Source of the DNA: Emiliania huxleyi CCMP1516
Lineage: Eukaryota; Haptophyta; Isochrysidales; Noelaerhabdaceae
Assembly: GCF_000372725.1 (NCBI RefSeq)
Contig: NW_005194814.1
Coordinates: 221,489 to 285,488, forward strand
DNA length: 64,000 nt
Reading direction: 5' to 3'
Both the position numbers and the translations under genes were made by a program. The notes beneath the pieces are model-generated. The model saw nothing but the letters and a program-made list of their open reading frames with translations, was not told the origin of the DNA and made no database searches. How positions within the stretch are numbered: the first letter of the stretch is position 1; each line of letters opens with the position of its first letter. Of the stretch, positions 50,989-62,972 are shown piece after piece.

Positions 50989-52458
50989 TCACCACCGGTC
51001 GGGGCCGTAGTTGAACGAGGAGCCGTACGGGTCGTTGCGGCCGTCGTACCTGCGCAAGAAGGCGGCGTCGTACCTCCGCCACAGGGCTCGCGCGGTGGGA
51101 GGAGAGGGAGGGGTAACGGGTAAGGGCGGGGAAACGCACTGGTGCCGCCCGTCGTACATGCCGCCGCCAAAGGGGGCGCCCGCCCGCCCGCCGCCGCCGA
51201 AGCGCATACCGCCCATGTCGTACCCCGTCTCGATCTCCAGAAAGCGGCCTGGCGCCGGCCTGCCCAGCCGCCCTCCCAGCCGCACGGGCCGTCCTCCCAT
51301 CCCGCCCCGCATGCCGCCAGCCATGCCCATCCCGCCTCCTCCCACCCCCATCCCCATCCCACCTCCCACCATGCCCCGGCCTCCCATCCCGCCTCCCACC
51401 ATGCCCCGGCTTCCCATCCCGCGCCGGCCCGCGCCAAACGTCTCAAACGGCGCAGGCCCAAAGCCGTCGCGGCCAAGCGGTGCGGCGCGCCGCGCCCCTA
51501 TCGCTCGCCCGCCGCCGCCGCGCGCCGCGAAGCGTGCGTCCCTGCCGCCGGTGGCGCCGGCGCCGAAGGGGTAGGTGCCGGCGGCGGCGGAGGGGTAGGA
51601 GCCGGCGGCGGCGGAGGGGTGGGGCGCGCGTCCGGCGAGTTCGGGGGCGGTGAGGGGCGTGGAGGATTCTGGGCCGTAGTTGAAGCCGGAGCTGTAGGCG
51701 GCATTCCTGCCGTCGTGCTTGTACGGGCTGTCCCGCCTGTGGAGGGGGAGAGGGGCAGGTCGAGGCGTGCGGGCAGGACGGAAGAGGGGGAGGCGACGCT
51801 TGGGAGGGGGGGGGAGGGGGGGTGGGGGGATGTGGGGCACGCGCCTGTGCATGCCCGACCGCGCCGCGTACCGCTGATGCGTCGGCGAAGGCTGGCCGTA
51901 TCGCGGGTACTGCTGCTGCTCGTACTGCTGCTGCTCGTACTGCTGCTGCTCGTACATCAGGTCGGGCAGAGGGTCGTATGAGTGGTCCCGCCGACCCGGG
52001 GTGCGGCCGGGCGAGGCGCGCTGCTGGGAGTGCCCGTTGAAATTGTTGGCATCGTACGCCCCCCGCGTCGGCGGCACGCCGCGCTGCTGGGCCGAGACGC
52101 GCTGGGCCGGAGAGGGCGACTGCGAGTACGGGCCGCCTCGGTGTGCCGCTGGGTCGGCGTAGCCATTGTACTGGGATGAGGGCTGCGGCGCCGAGTAGCT
52201 GTTGTACTCTGGGGTGTGCTGATTGTTCTCGGGCGTCGCGATTGGCGAACTGATCTGGCTCTCCGGCGAGAAGCTGAAACCCCGCCTCGGGGCATCGTAG
52301 GAGGCATCTCCGGTCGTGACCGCCGCGGTGGGCGTCGTGGCGGACTGGGAGGGGACCGCAGCGCTAGCGGCCATGGTGGGGCCGGCGGCGGACCACCGAG
52401 CGCCACCGAGCGCGGCCGGTGGCGAGAAGGCGGCCGGGAGGCTGAAGAAGAAGGCCAT
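50989..52458 (-). CDS. Gln/Tyr- and Gly/Arg/Met-rich low-complexity protein
   Basis: ATG at 52458. The frame stays open throughout, but segments at about 51845-51735 (Pro/Arg-rich, bounded by GC and CAG) and 51150-51060 look like retained introns. N-terminal part is Ser/Pro/Gln/Asn-rich (ATPENNQHTPEYNSYS) with a YEQQQ triplet repeat (51903-51958). The C-terminal part has MGGRGMVGGGM repeats and RGG-like motifs, and two FNYGP motifs. This composition is typical of RNA-binding, phase-separating proteins, but no RNA-binding domain is visible, so function is not assigned. Confidence 0.6.
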   Translation of the reverse strand: MAFFFSLPAAFSPPAALGGARWSAAGPTMAASAAVPSQSATTPTAAVTTGDASYDAPRRGFSFSPESQISSPIATPENNQHTPEYNSYSAPQPSSQYNGYADPAAHRGGPYSQSPSPAQRVSAQQRGVPPTRGAYDANNFNGHSQQRASPGRTPGRRDHSYDPLPDLMYEQQQYEQQQYEQQQYPRYGQPSPTHQRYAARSGMHRRVPHIPPPPLPPPPKRRLPLFRPARTPRPAPLPLHRRDSPYKHDGRNAAYSSGFNYGPESSTPLTAPELAGRAPHPSAAAGSYPSAAAGTYPFGAGATGGRDARFAARGGGGRAIGARRAAPLGRDGFGPAPFETFGAGRRGMGSRGMVGGGMGGRGMVGGGMGMGVGGGGMGMAGGMRGGMGGRPVRLGGRLGRPAPGRFLEIETGYDMGGMRFGGGGRAGAPFGGGMYDGRHQCVSPPLPVTPPSPPTARALWRRYDAAFLRRYDGRNDPYGSSFNYGPDRW

Positions 52459-53699
52459 CCTTCGATCTTCGAATCTCGCTCCGATGTCATCTGCCAGGTT
52501 TTCGAAGATCGTAACTGAGAAAATAACCGCGCTCCGTCCGAGCCGACGACATGTGTAGATGAAGGAGGCAGGTGGCCAATAGCGACCATCTGTGGATGCC
52601 TAGGCGTGAATTTACCGCCCTAGAAATAACGTGTGGGCCCTCAGCGGAGCTGGGAATAGGACCGCCGCGAGCGGCGTGGCGTGGGAGCGGTTGTGCATCC
52701 CTCCGGGGGCCCCTCTGCGCCGGGGAGGCGTTGTTGGAGGCTAGGACGCAAGCGTCCGTCGCCCTTTTTCAAACTCGGGGCCCACTCCGCTACGCTCCGA
52801 CCCGAATTTGGAGGGCCTGAAAGTTTAAGGTGTTGCTGCGCAAAAGGGGTCGGACACAGGGCGCAGCTCATGCTAAGAGCTAGAAGAGGAGATAGAGAGA
52901 CAACCACACCAACACCACAAAGCTCTCTCTCTCCTGCTCCTCACTCACGAGGGGTCACAACTACCGAGTTCCTAGAGTCTAGCTGCCACGTTCAAAACCA
53001 GGACGGCGACAGTGATGGTGCTATCACGGGCATGATCAGGGGAAAGTGGAGCGGGGGGGGTGAGCGTCAGCCAGCCAGGTACGGGATAGTAGAGCAGGTG
53101 CTTTGTGGGTGGCGGTGGGCGGCGGCGCTGGGGGGCTGGCCGAAGCGTTAGCTGAGCTCCTCCCTCAAGCTCGAGCACGCATGACGCACGTTGAGTGACA
53201 ACGTCGGCGAGCTTCTGGATCAGGTTAGGTTGCCGGAGCACCCATGGCTGCACCTCCAACTCCTCCTCTGAGTCAGACACGACAATGTCAACTGCGCCCT
53301 CCTCCTCCCATTCGTCGACTGCGCCCTCCTCCTCCTCCTCCAATTCGCCGACTGCGTCCTCCTCCTCCATGGGCTCGATCCGATTCCGCAGCGTGTCGTC
53401 TCCCCAGAGGCGCTGTTGCGCGGGAGGCGGCCGCGGGCACGCTGGGCTCGATCAGCGGCTTCCCCTCAAGTTGCGCCGAAAGAGCACGGATTTGGCGGAC
53501 GTTCTTGGCTTCAATTTTACGGATGTGGCACCAGCTGAAGGCTTGCGTCCGACATCGCCGGATTCGTGCACGGTATTCGGATTTTGCTATTTGCTCGTGT
53601 GGGGGTATATTGCAGATTTGTCAATGGTACCGCGTCTGCGACGCGGGCGCCTTGCGAGCAGAGCCCTTAGCCACCCTTTTATCTTGCGCGGTCAAAAAA
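52459..53699 (-). repeat. Dispersed repeat, copy 2 (modules B and A inverted)
   Basis: 52680-52995 matches the reverse complement of 9375-9745 and 53368-53695 the reverse complement of 8083-8412; the 370 bp between differ from copy 1, which has about 960 bp there. A frame in module A reads DLADVLGFNFTDVAPAEG or RIWRTFLASILRMWHQLKA, neither of which is recognised. Confidence 0.65.
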
Positions 53700-54137
<438 letters not shown>

Positions 54138-54319
54138 CCCTGGTGTGGACGCTTTTTTCATCAGATTGACGTGCTATCTGGGGCGATCCAGATCAATCCA
54201 GCTCTCTCGTTCTATCTCGCGCGATCTCGCGGCGATCTCGCCTATTCGCGAGCCGTTTTTCTTTTCTTTTTCGCGCTGCGCGCGCATAGACGCTTCCCGC
54301 CAGCTCTATATGGGTCTCG

Positions 54320-55397
54320 CAGCCGCAGCCGCGACCGCAGCCTTTCCTCCTCCTCCTCGTCCTCGGAGGATTCGGCGGAGCGCGAGGAGCGCATGCAGCG
54401 CGAACGCGATGATCGCGAGGGGCGCGAGCTCAAGCGGGAGCAGAAGAAGGCCGCAAAGAAGGCGGCCCGCGTGCAGACGGCGGCCACCGCCAAGGCGGCC
54501 TTGCTCCAGTGGCGCTTCCTGATCAAGCAGGACGACCCGATCGATGAGGACACCTTCGACGTGACGCTGCTCGCAAGCTGCCCCCCGGAGCTGCGAGTGG
54601 ACTCCATCGTCACGGCCGAGGATTGGGGCCGCCTCGAGCCGTACCTGCGCGAGTCGTTCGAGATTCCCACCTCTGTCAAGATCGGCCTGCAGGGCAAGGT
54701 GCTGCTCAGCGGCAAGCAGGCGCTCTTCTTCAAGGTCCGCGACCAGCCCACGCTGTCCACCGCGCACTTTCAGATCGAGCGGCTGGGCCAGCTGCTTGTG
54801 GACGAGACGGAGGTCACGGTCGAGGTCGAGATCTGCGCTGTGGATGTGGGCAAGAAGCTCAAGGCCAAGTCCAAGCCGCGCACGCGCAAGCAGGAGCAGG
54901 CCTCCACCACCAAGCTCGACGAGCTTAAAAGCTCCATCTACGGCGTGACGGCCTCGACGCGCAGCTACGTGACCGGCTCGTGGAAGCCCGCATCGAGCGA
55001 CATCATGCGGTCGGAGCCAGAGTACCTGGCCAAGTATTTTGAGGGCCGTGGCCTCACGGAGAAGGTGATGGGCAACGCCGACTACCACCCGAGCCCCGTG
55101 GTCCTCATCTGCCCCTTCGACTCGTGCAAGAAGAGCCACCGCGTGCTCAATGGCGTGAGCGCCGTGTCGCAGCTGTACAGTACTCGCACTGGAAGGGGAG
55201 ACACGCGAGCAACCCGATGGCGATCGCGCTCGAGAAGCGGTGGCGGCTGTGGCGCTTGACAACAAGCACAAGTCGAAAGAGTGGCTCGATGCGCAACCAG
55301 GGTGTGCGCTCTGCCTCACCTGCGAGGAGGCCGATCGCCTCGGCGGCGAGGAGGCAGGCTACGAGCAGATCCGCCCCCCCAAGCTATCTGGGTGAGA
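54320..55397 (+). CDS. Unrecognised Ser/Arg-rich protein with zinc-finger-like motif
   Basis: Protein-like sequence opens with SRSRSRDRSLSSSSSSSED and a basic/acidic helix (REERMQRERDDREGRELKREQKKAAKKAA), then a globular part (LLQWRFLIKQDDPIDEDTFD, SFEIPTSVKIGLQGKVLLSG, FEGRGLTEKVMGNADYHPSP) and CPFDSCKKSHRVLNG with a following HWKGRH, which could be a C2H2-like zinc site. Coding-like sequence continues after about 55180 in another frame, to a stop near 55397. The first in-frame ATG is at 54393, so the real start may lie in an exon hidden by the GA repeat. Could be host or mobile-element derived. Confidence 0.45.
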
Positions 55398-55574
55398 ACG
55401 GCGTTCTCTGGGTAAGCTCAGTTGTGAACTTCCCAGTTAATTGCTCTTGCTTGCGCGTGACCTCTTGCGTGCACGCCCAAGCTCGAGCGGCATCACGCAG
55501 AGCGAGCTCTGCGCAGGTCCCGCGACCTTCTCGGGCAGGAGCCCACCTCTCCTTCCCTCCGTGCGCCCAACGAT

Positions 55575-56370
55575 ATGGGCAAATCCGCGCCAAAGCGCGC
55601 TTCCGACGCTGACCAAGACGTACGGCCCGCAGCGAGGCAAAGGATGGCTCTAGGCCGGAGCCCCCTCCCTCGGGGGCTGGCGGGGGCACCGACGGGGCCC
55701 CAGCCGCGCCTCCCGCTCCTGTGGACTCGGCCGAGGAGCTACGAGTGCTTCGCAAGCGGCTCGAGCGGCTCGAGGCTCAAGCCGCCCAGCCCGCCGGCCG
55801 CCGCACAGCCCGACGGGGGAGACCCCCCACCGGGCGGCGGTGGCGGCGGCGGCGACGGCGGCGGAGCGGGCGGCAAGGCGGCCAAGGACCGCGAGCGGGT
55901 GCGCCCCGACCCTCCCACCCCCCCAGACTCCGACGCCGACTCGTCGGAGGACGACGTGGGCGGCGGTGGTCACCGCGGCCCCCCCCGCCTCGGCGGCGGC
56001 GTCGGTCGCGACGATGCTGTCGGCGAGCTGTTCGGCGGCCACAAGCTTGCCTGCGACTACGACAGCGACAACCCCTTCGAGCGGAAGCGCGGACTGCAGC
56101 TGCGGACCTCGCACTACGCACCAGCGGCGGGCGGCGGCGACACCGTGCACGCAGAGCTGCACCGCAAGCTCGGGGCCGCGAACTGTTCGAAAAACTGGGA
56201 GATGACATCGAGCGAGATTTCGCCGCCCCTCACTTCGCCCCCGGGCCAAGCCTCCGGTGCCGTGTCTACCCCACAGCCCCCGATTTCGAAAAACGAGAAA
56301 ACACTTCGCCGCAACTTCGGGCCTGCCCGCCCCCGTTCGGCTCGCTTCGCGCGTAGTCGCGGCGAGCCTC
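55575..56370 (+). CDS. Low-complexity hypothetical protein, possibly element-derived
   Basis: From ATG 55575 (MGKSAPKRASDADQDVR) coding-like segments appear in more than one frame: a coiled coil (SAEELRVLRKRLERLEAQ), a Gly/Asp-rich acidic linker, and LACDYDSDNPFERKRGLQLRTSHYAP. The order (zinc-finger-like gene, then coiled coil and acidic linker) hints at a mobile-element protein, but no family is recognised and an intact product is doubtful. Confidence 0.3.
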
Positions 56371-56442
56371 GTCGAGGGCGCGTCTCCGCGTGCTCTCGTT
56401 TCGGCTCGGCGTTCCAACGGGCCTCGCGCCCCACGTGCACCC

Positions 56443-58883
56443 ATGGGCAGCCAATCAATCGGCGATCGGCTCAGCGTGGTGCTGACGTTAAACCACTTCA
56501 AACTGCTCGCGGACGGGAGTGTCCCAGAGTACGCTGCCGATGTGATGCTTGCCTCACTACTCCGGTATGCGCCCGCCCTTGCCAAGTGCCCCAAGCTTCT
56601 GCTCATCTGCAAGTGCGACGAGAACAGTAGCGAGTCTTATCGCGTGGGTAGAGCGAAACAAGGGCTCCGACTTGCCAAACTCCCGTCCTTCGCCGGCGAG
56701 ACAGTGATGGAGGCCAGCTCGGTCAACTACGGCCAAGAGCTTCTCTCCGCGCTCTCGGGCTGGCTCCAAACACCGTTTGTGCTTGTCATGCCGAGCTACG
56801 AAGTCCTCACCCAGCCAATTGATTGCTGCGCCATCGTGGAGGCCATGCGGGAACGTGGGATGCACCATGTTGGCTTCGTATCGGAAAACGGAGGATACAA
56901 ATATCCGGTTTCCGGAAGCTGTCCAATGCCAAAGGGTCTGGTTCCGATGATCCAGGCTAGCAGGGAGTTTGGAGGCAAAAACTTTGATAAAAAGATGTTA
57001 AAACGGAGTGTGCGGGATTTTCCTGTCGATGGGATTATCGAGCATGGAGGCTTGACCTTCGTGCCTACGCCGTTTCTCTTGGACCAAGCCCACTTCGCGT
57101 CACGGGAGCTGTATGAGGAGATCAAGAGCAGTGGCCTTGTGCAAGGCGAAGGTACTATTGCGGCTACCTTCGGACTTGCCCGCACGAAGAGGCTCTTGGA
57201 CGAAGGTGTGTGCATCGATGCTGGTCATGGGGTATGGCGCCTTGGACGCCACGCGCGGCAGGTGATTGGAGATGAGCGTGAGCAGGTCGTTTCCTACCCC
57301 GGTGGGTGCAATACAACAGGGGGGACTTACGTCCTCAGGACTGTTTCGAGCATGAGTCATGCGCAACTTCGTAATGAGTCCTTCCTGTTCCGATCGGAAT
57401 GCGAAGACCAAAAACGCGATCGAGAAAAGGTGCGTTTAAAATTGTTGTATGACGCTGCAAAGTCCGGCGACGCCTCGAAGGTCGCTGCGCTCCTGGAGGC
57501 TGGAGCTGATCCATACCTCTGCCTTGATGACGGCTCTACGGCTCTGATGACGGCGGCCGAGGCGGGACACACTGCGGTGGTTGAAGCTCTCCTCTCGGGA
57601 CGCCAGTCCTTGGTCACTGCTCGCCCAGCCCAGTCCACCCGTTGCCCCTTTTCTGCGTCATCACGATGTTGCCCCGCCCAATCCCCACACAGGTGAACAG
57701 GCGCAACCGCTACGGCCAGTCCGCACTCCGGTTCGCGGAGCAAGCTGGGCACCGAACCATCGCGACGTTGCTGACTGAAGCAGGGCACTCTCCTCTCTCG
57801 ACTGTGTCGGCGCCGAGAGCGGACACGACAGCTGCTGCGAATATTGCCGTGAGTGTGGAGGATGAGGTCAAGGGTTCGATCATTGCCGCAGAGTCATTGA
57901 GCGCAAAGCTTGCTTTACATCGGACTGTGGCTGCGGCGACGGACGACGCGGCAGCGCAGGCGGCGGCGAAGGCAGCGGAAGAGGCGGAGGCGAGGGCGAT
58001 GGCGGCGGCGGAGGCGAAGGGGGCGGCGAAAGCCAAGGCGGCGGCGAAGGCGGCGGCTGAGGCGAAGGTGGCGGGCGTGGCCAAGGCGGCAACGGAAGCC
58101 AAGGCGGTTGATAAGGCAAAGGCGAAGGCGAAGGCGGCGACGGAAGCCAAGGCAGCGGCGGAGGCGGAGGCGAAGGCGGCGGCAGAGGCGGAGGCGAAGG
58201 CGGCAGCGGAGGCGGAGGCGGCAGCAGAGGCGAAGGCGGAGGCGGTGGCAGAGGCGAAGGCGAAGGCGGCAGCAGAGGCCAAGGCGGCGGCGAAAGCCAG
58301 GGCGGCTGCCGAGGCCAAGGCGGCGGCGGAAGCCAAGGCGGCTGCCGAGGCCAAGACGGCGGCGGAGACGAAGGCAGTTGCCGGGGCAAAGCCTACTGCG
58401 GGGGCGACGGGTGCAGCGTCGCAGGTGCAGCTGGCGTACAACGAAGAACGATCAGCGGCAACAATCGGGGTAGAGCAGGGTCGGCAGATGTCCAAGACGG
58501 TGGCTGCTGCAGCAAACCGACCTCTCGTGAACGCGACAGGTTCGGCCGGCCTCGGTCCTGCCCGCCGAGAGGTTGCACCAGTGAGGGTAGATTTGGTAGC
58601 GACAGACGAAAAGGCGCAGACCAGGGCGCAGAAGAAGGCGCAGGTTCGCGAAAGGAAAGAGGCCATTTCGCGTGCCAAGGCGGTGGCAAGGGCCCAGCGA
58701 GTAGCCCAGCGAAATGAGCAGGTGCGGGCTCGGCGGCATGCTGCGCAGGCGGCCGCCGCAGCGCGTCGCTCCAATGCGTCTCGGCGAGCCCATGCTAATG
58801 CAGGTGCCACCCCAGTGATGGTGCCGCGCCGGCTACCGAGTGAGCGCCGCAGGCGTGGGCAGACGCCCCAACCCACCCGCTGA
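56443..58883 (+). CDS. Glycosyltransferase-like protein with ankyrin repeats and Ala/Lys/Glu-rich helix
   Basis: Exons 56443-57612 and 57693-58883 join in frame (786 aa). Residues 1-330 look globular and glycosyltransferase-like (SVVLTLNHFKLLADGSVPEY, TPFVLVMPSYEVLTQPIDC, GGLTFVPTPFLLDQAHF), but no family is certain. Residues about 335-430 hold two ankyrin repeats (LLYDAAKSGDASKVAALLEAGADP, GSTALMTAAEAGHTAVVEALL, then NRYGQSALRFAEQAGHRTIATLL across the intron). Residues about 480-650 are an (AEAKAA)n tract likely to form a long single helix, and the C-terminus is basic (RARRHAAQAAAAARR). Base composition of exon 1 is less GC-rich than its neighbours. Confidence 0.7.
57950..58400 (+). repeat. 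GCGGAGGCGAAGGC repeat tract
   Basis: Imperfect 6-15 bp repeats encoding Ala, Lys and Glu in one frame. Other frames over it read as Arg- or Pro-rich and are artefacts. Confidence 0.8.
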
Positions 58884-60438
58884 TAATGGGGCGTGCCGCT
58901 TCTCCTCGGCTCCCAGCTGCTAGCGCTGCCCGCACATCAGCTGCACGGCTTGGCGACATAGTCAAGCACCATCGTGCCCACGCCGACGGAGAGGAAGAGG
59001 TGATGCGACGTCTATATACATACATAAGAACTATATCAGTTCATACTCACTCCCTGTGNNNNNNNNNNNNNNNNNNNNNNNNNNNNNNNNNNNNNNNNNN
59101 NNNNNNNNNNNNNNNNNNNNNNNNNNNNNNNNNNNNNNNNNNNNNNNNNNNNNNNNNNCCCCGCCCCCCTTTGGCTTGTTTTGGGGGTAGATGCGGGGAA
59201 CCTTTTGAAGGGGGCCGGTTTCTTGTTTCAACTTAAGAAAAAACCTTTTTTTGCTGGGGGGCCCCAGTTTTTTTTGAGCGTTGGCCAAGCACGGCCGGGA
59301 AGGGGCTTTTCCTGCGGAGTCGTGCGTGGGCAGGGCTCCTCTTGGCTTTCTTCTACTCCCTACTATCATCTCGTTCCCGTCCTACCAGAGAAGCCCCCCC
59401 CCCCCCCCCTCTGACACGGGTGTACAGGCTTACTTCCTCCACACCCCAGTGCCCGAAAATCCACACCTTTTTTCTCACCGACGCCCAATCGCGCGCCATC
59501 CGCCAAACACACGCGCCGGCACTCGGCGGAAAAACTCTCCCGCCCCCAGTGCCCAGAAAATCGTCTCTCTCGTACGTGGCTGGGTCGATTGTAGGAAAAC
59601 GAAGGGGACACTTGACGGTCGCGGCCTTCCGACTCGCGCCTCCGCCTCACTGGCACTATTGTAGCCCTGGCCGGTGCGCGTGCAGAGTTGAAACTCCCGA
59701 GTAAAAATTCGAACGCGTTCTCTCACGGTGACCAAAAAATGTCCACCTCAGAGGCACCTCCGGAGGCAGGCCGCCGCACGCCGGCGACACAGCTCCAGCT
59801 GTCGAGCTGACCCGCAGCTCCTCTCAGAGCGGGAACTGTGACGAAAGTTGACTGAGGCGGTTGTCAGGAATCATCATACGGATCACATGGTGGCTCTCTC
59901 ATGACGGGAGACCGACCGACCACTCCTGGGTGGCACTGCCACCGGTGTCGCTCGACGTCCTGTCGACAGCGTGCCGACAGCGACACAGACCATGTGGGAC
60001 GCGTCGAGTATCGACCTCTACTGCTTACCCAGCCTTCGAGTGTATCCTGGCCGTGGTCCCACACCCACTGGTGTCCATCTCAGAGACCGCAGGAGGTCAT
60101 GAGGGTCGATGGGAGTGCCAACCCCACAATGCCTAAAGACCCAGCCCAGTACACTCGATACTCGAAACTCCCTAGCAGGGTGTGCTTCTCTTTTTCGATT
60201 TGGTCTCCTTTCCGCTCCGCCTCCGCCAACATACACTCCGACATGGCACATCCACACCGGCCCCACTCCACATGCTCTCCTCACACAATATACGGCTTAC
60301 ACGTACCTTCGTTCGCTCCCCAAGGATGGTACTAGTTCATACACACGTATGCCACGCCTCCACAGCCGCGGCCGCCGGGTGAGCGGGGGCACCTACCCAC
60401 GCAAAACCCACACCTCTCGCCGCGCGCCTCACAGCGCA
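58884..60438. other. Intergenic with assembly gap
   Basis: N run at 59060-59158. 59159-59330 is full of swollen homopolymers unlike the rest of the window and is probably low-quality read-end sequence. From 59700 to 60438 the sequence is ordinary GC-moderate DNA with no recognised gene. Confidence 0.6.
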
Positions 60439-62053
60439 TCACAGCGCGTCGAGGTGGTCGAAGCCCGTCAGAGCGTTGGAGAAACCATCCAGCTCGGCCG
60501 AGCTGCCTCCCGAAGCAACGACGGCGGCGGCGGCGAGGGCGGCGGCGCACACGCCCGCGGCGAGGAGGTCTCTGTCGGCGCGCGAGAGGCGCGACAGTGC
60601 GGCGCGCGCCTGGTGCGGACAGGAACAGGGGGGTCGGGGGTCGGGGGTCGGGGGTCGATGGGAGAGGAGAGGAGGGGCGAGGCGAGGCGAGGCGGGGAGA
60701 GGAGAGGAGAGGAGGAGAGGAGCGGAGAGGAGAGGAGCGGAGAGGAGCGGAGAGGAGAGGAGAGAAACGGAGAGGAGAGGAGGAGAGGGGAGCGGAGAGG
60801 AGCGGAGCGGAGAGGAGAGGAGCGGAGCGGAGAGGAGAGGAGAGGAGAGGAGAGGGCGAGACGAGGGGAGAGGAGGGGAGAGGATGGGAGAGGAGGGGAG
60901 AGGAGGGGAGGGGAGGGGAGAGGAGAGGAGAGGAGAGGAGAGGAGAGGAGAGGAGAGGAGAGGAGAGGGCAAGACGAGGGGAGGGGAGAGACGAGTGGGG
61001 CGTATCGGAGCGGAGAGGGCAGAGCAGCGGGGTCTCGCGCCTCGAGGACGGACGGCTCAACTGCCCCTCCCGCGGAGAGGACGATGTCCGCAGGCCGCAA
61101 ATAGCCGAGGGGGGCGAGGGAGCGGCGCGCTCGCGCGAGCCGCGCGACCGCCGCGTAGGCGGGCAGGTCGAGCGGCAGGGCGAGCTCGCGTGCCCGAGCC
61201 AGCGTGGCCTGTCCAGTGCGGCGCGAGTGTGACGAGGCGAGCATAAGGGGAGGGCGATTGGTTTCTCTTCATCTCGGGTGGATCTCGCCTCGGCGAGAGC
61301 GCCGTCGCCGCGCGCACAGTGCGCCCGCACGGCGAGCCGAATCGCCTCCGTGTCGTACCGGGTGAGCGCGGCGCCCGGCGCGAGTGGAGAGCACCCGCGC
61401 AGGGCCTCCTCCAGCTCCTCGACCGCCGCGGGCTCGCCGAGCACCTCGAGCGGCGCCGCCGCTCCGTCGTCGCCCGCGTACTCGGAGAAGAGCCGCGAGA
61501 CGCAGCCCCAGTCGCCGAGCGACGCCGCGGCGTGCATCGCCGCCAGCATCACCGCGGGGCCTGGCGGGGCCCCACAGGCGCGCATCCGGCCGAGCAGCGC
61601 CAGCACGTCGGCGTGGCGTCCCTCCGCCTCCCCGATCCGCATGAGCCCGCCGTACGCCCGTGCAGAGAGCGCGCCGCCCGCCACGTGCTCGGCAGCCTCG
61701 AGGAGCTCAAACCCGTCGTCAAAGGTGTCGAAAAGGCTGCGGCCGATGACCAGCGCGTTCTCCACAAGCTCCTCCGGCGGAAGCGTGAGCCAGTTGCGCG
61801 TGAGCGAGCGGACCAGGGGCGACGCCTTGGCCTTGGGCGCCCGCAGCAGCCGCTCCATCTTGCTGTAGAGCGCCGCCGACTCACTCGATCGCGAGTCGGA
61901 AGAAGAGGCAGTCATGCGCGGCGGCGGGACGCGCAGCGGGAGAGGCCCCGCCGCGAGCGCACGGGCGCGTAGCGGCAGCGACGGCGTCGCGAGGAGCGGA
62001 GGCCGGAGCGGCAGCGAGGGCGCCGCCGACGCGAGGAAAACGAGGGAGAGCAT
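60439..62053 (-). CDS. PPR-like, probably organelle-targeted protein with C-terminal membrane segment
   Basis: ATG at 62053. The start MLSLVFLASAAPSLPLRPP is hydrophobic and is followed by an Arg/Ser/Ala-rich segment, as in bipartite plastid-targeting leaders of secondary algae. Exon 1 then has helical repeats of pentatricopeptide character (SARAYGGLMRIGEAEGRHADVLALLGRMRACG, VMLAAMHAAASLGDWGCVSRLF). An intron at about 61292-61207 starts GCGAGATCCACCCGAGATG and is followed by ATLARARELALPLDLPAYAAVARLARA. A second intron (about 61045-60615) contains the GGAGA satellite. The last exon reads LSRLSRADRDLLAAGVCAAALAAAAVVAS (one membrane span) and ends DHLDAL at 60439. RNA processing in the plastid is an inference. 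Confidence 0.6.
60655..60990 (+). repeat. GGAGAGGAGC satellite within an intron
   Basis: About 335 bp of purine-only or nearly purine-only 5-10 bp repeats on the plus strand, so the minus-strand transcript carries a long CU-rich tract. Confidence 0.9.
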
Positions 62054-62972
62054 GAGTAGGTGTCGGGTCGCCTGAAACTCCTTCTTCGGGCGCCGGCTGT
62101 CATCAGTGGAGCGGGTTTTCTTTTCGTCCTAGACTAGAAAAGGCCTCCTTCTTCTTCGCATCCTTGTAAAATAAGGTGCCTATATGGACTTCCAGTATCG
62201 GACCTTCAAGACATGCGCTTTTGGCCGGTAACCTCTTCGGACAATCCTGTACTGTCCACTATGAAGTGTGAACAGGTTAGAGCAGCAGCTCCTGAGCACA
62301 GCGCCGCAGGCGCCTGTTGTGAGGTCCAGGTGATAGCCCTGAATAGGCAATGCATACGCCTTGTTGGGCCTCGATTCGCCCGCGCCGCGTCCCGGTGCTC
62401 TGTCTGTGGTCGGATTTGTGACGCGGCTGACGCCGCCGCACCGCGCCGCGGCCGGGGGCCCTCCGGAGGCCGAGGATGGCCGTGGCGGGACGAGCTCTGA
62501 GGGTTCAGTGTAAATATTGTAGAGACCAACCATGTGCACAATATCTCTCAATCTAGCTAAGCCTGGGGAGGCGATGCTGGGGCCGTACAGCAGCTTGATG
62601 GTGTCTCACCGGCGTGCGTGCGTGCGTCCCGGAGCGGTGCCGGACGGGCGGTCCGTCGGAGGAAAACGAGGGACAGCGCCGACGGCGCTCTGATTCGTCG
62701 ACTTAACTTCAAACGAAGACAACGCGCCGCAGCGCGCGGTGCGTGCCACTGTCAGGAGCGGATCCGTCAGTTAGTCGTGTTCACGCCGGGATCGTGTCCC
62801 TGACAACCTGGGCAGACTTTAGGCCTGGACAGTAGATCTTCTGGTCTCAGTATTCCAGGTTGTGCATGTGATTCCCGATCGCAACCAGTGTGTAATGATA
62901 GCCCAGCATCGCTCGCGCGTACAACACAGACATTGTGCGTGGTTGCCGTCCTGATCCTCCTGCTGAGCCACA
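62054..62972. other. Intergenic, nothing recognised
   Basis: About 900 bp containing the presumed promoter of the minus-strand PPR-like gene. GTGCGTGCGTGCGTCC at 62613-62628 is a short tandem repeat. Confidence 0.4.
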
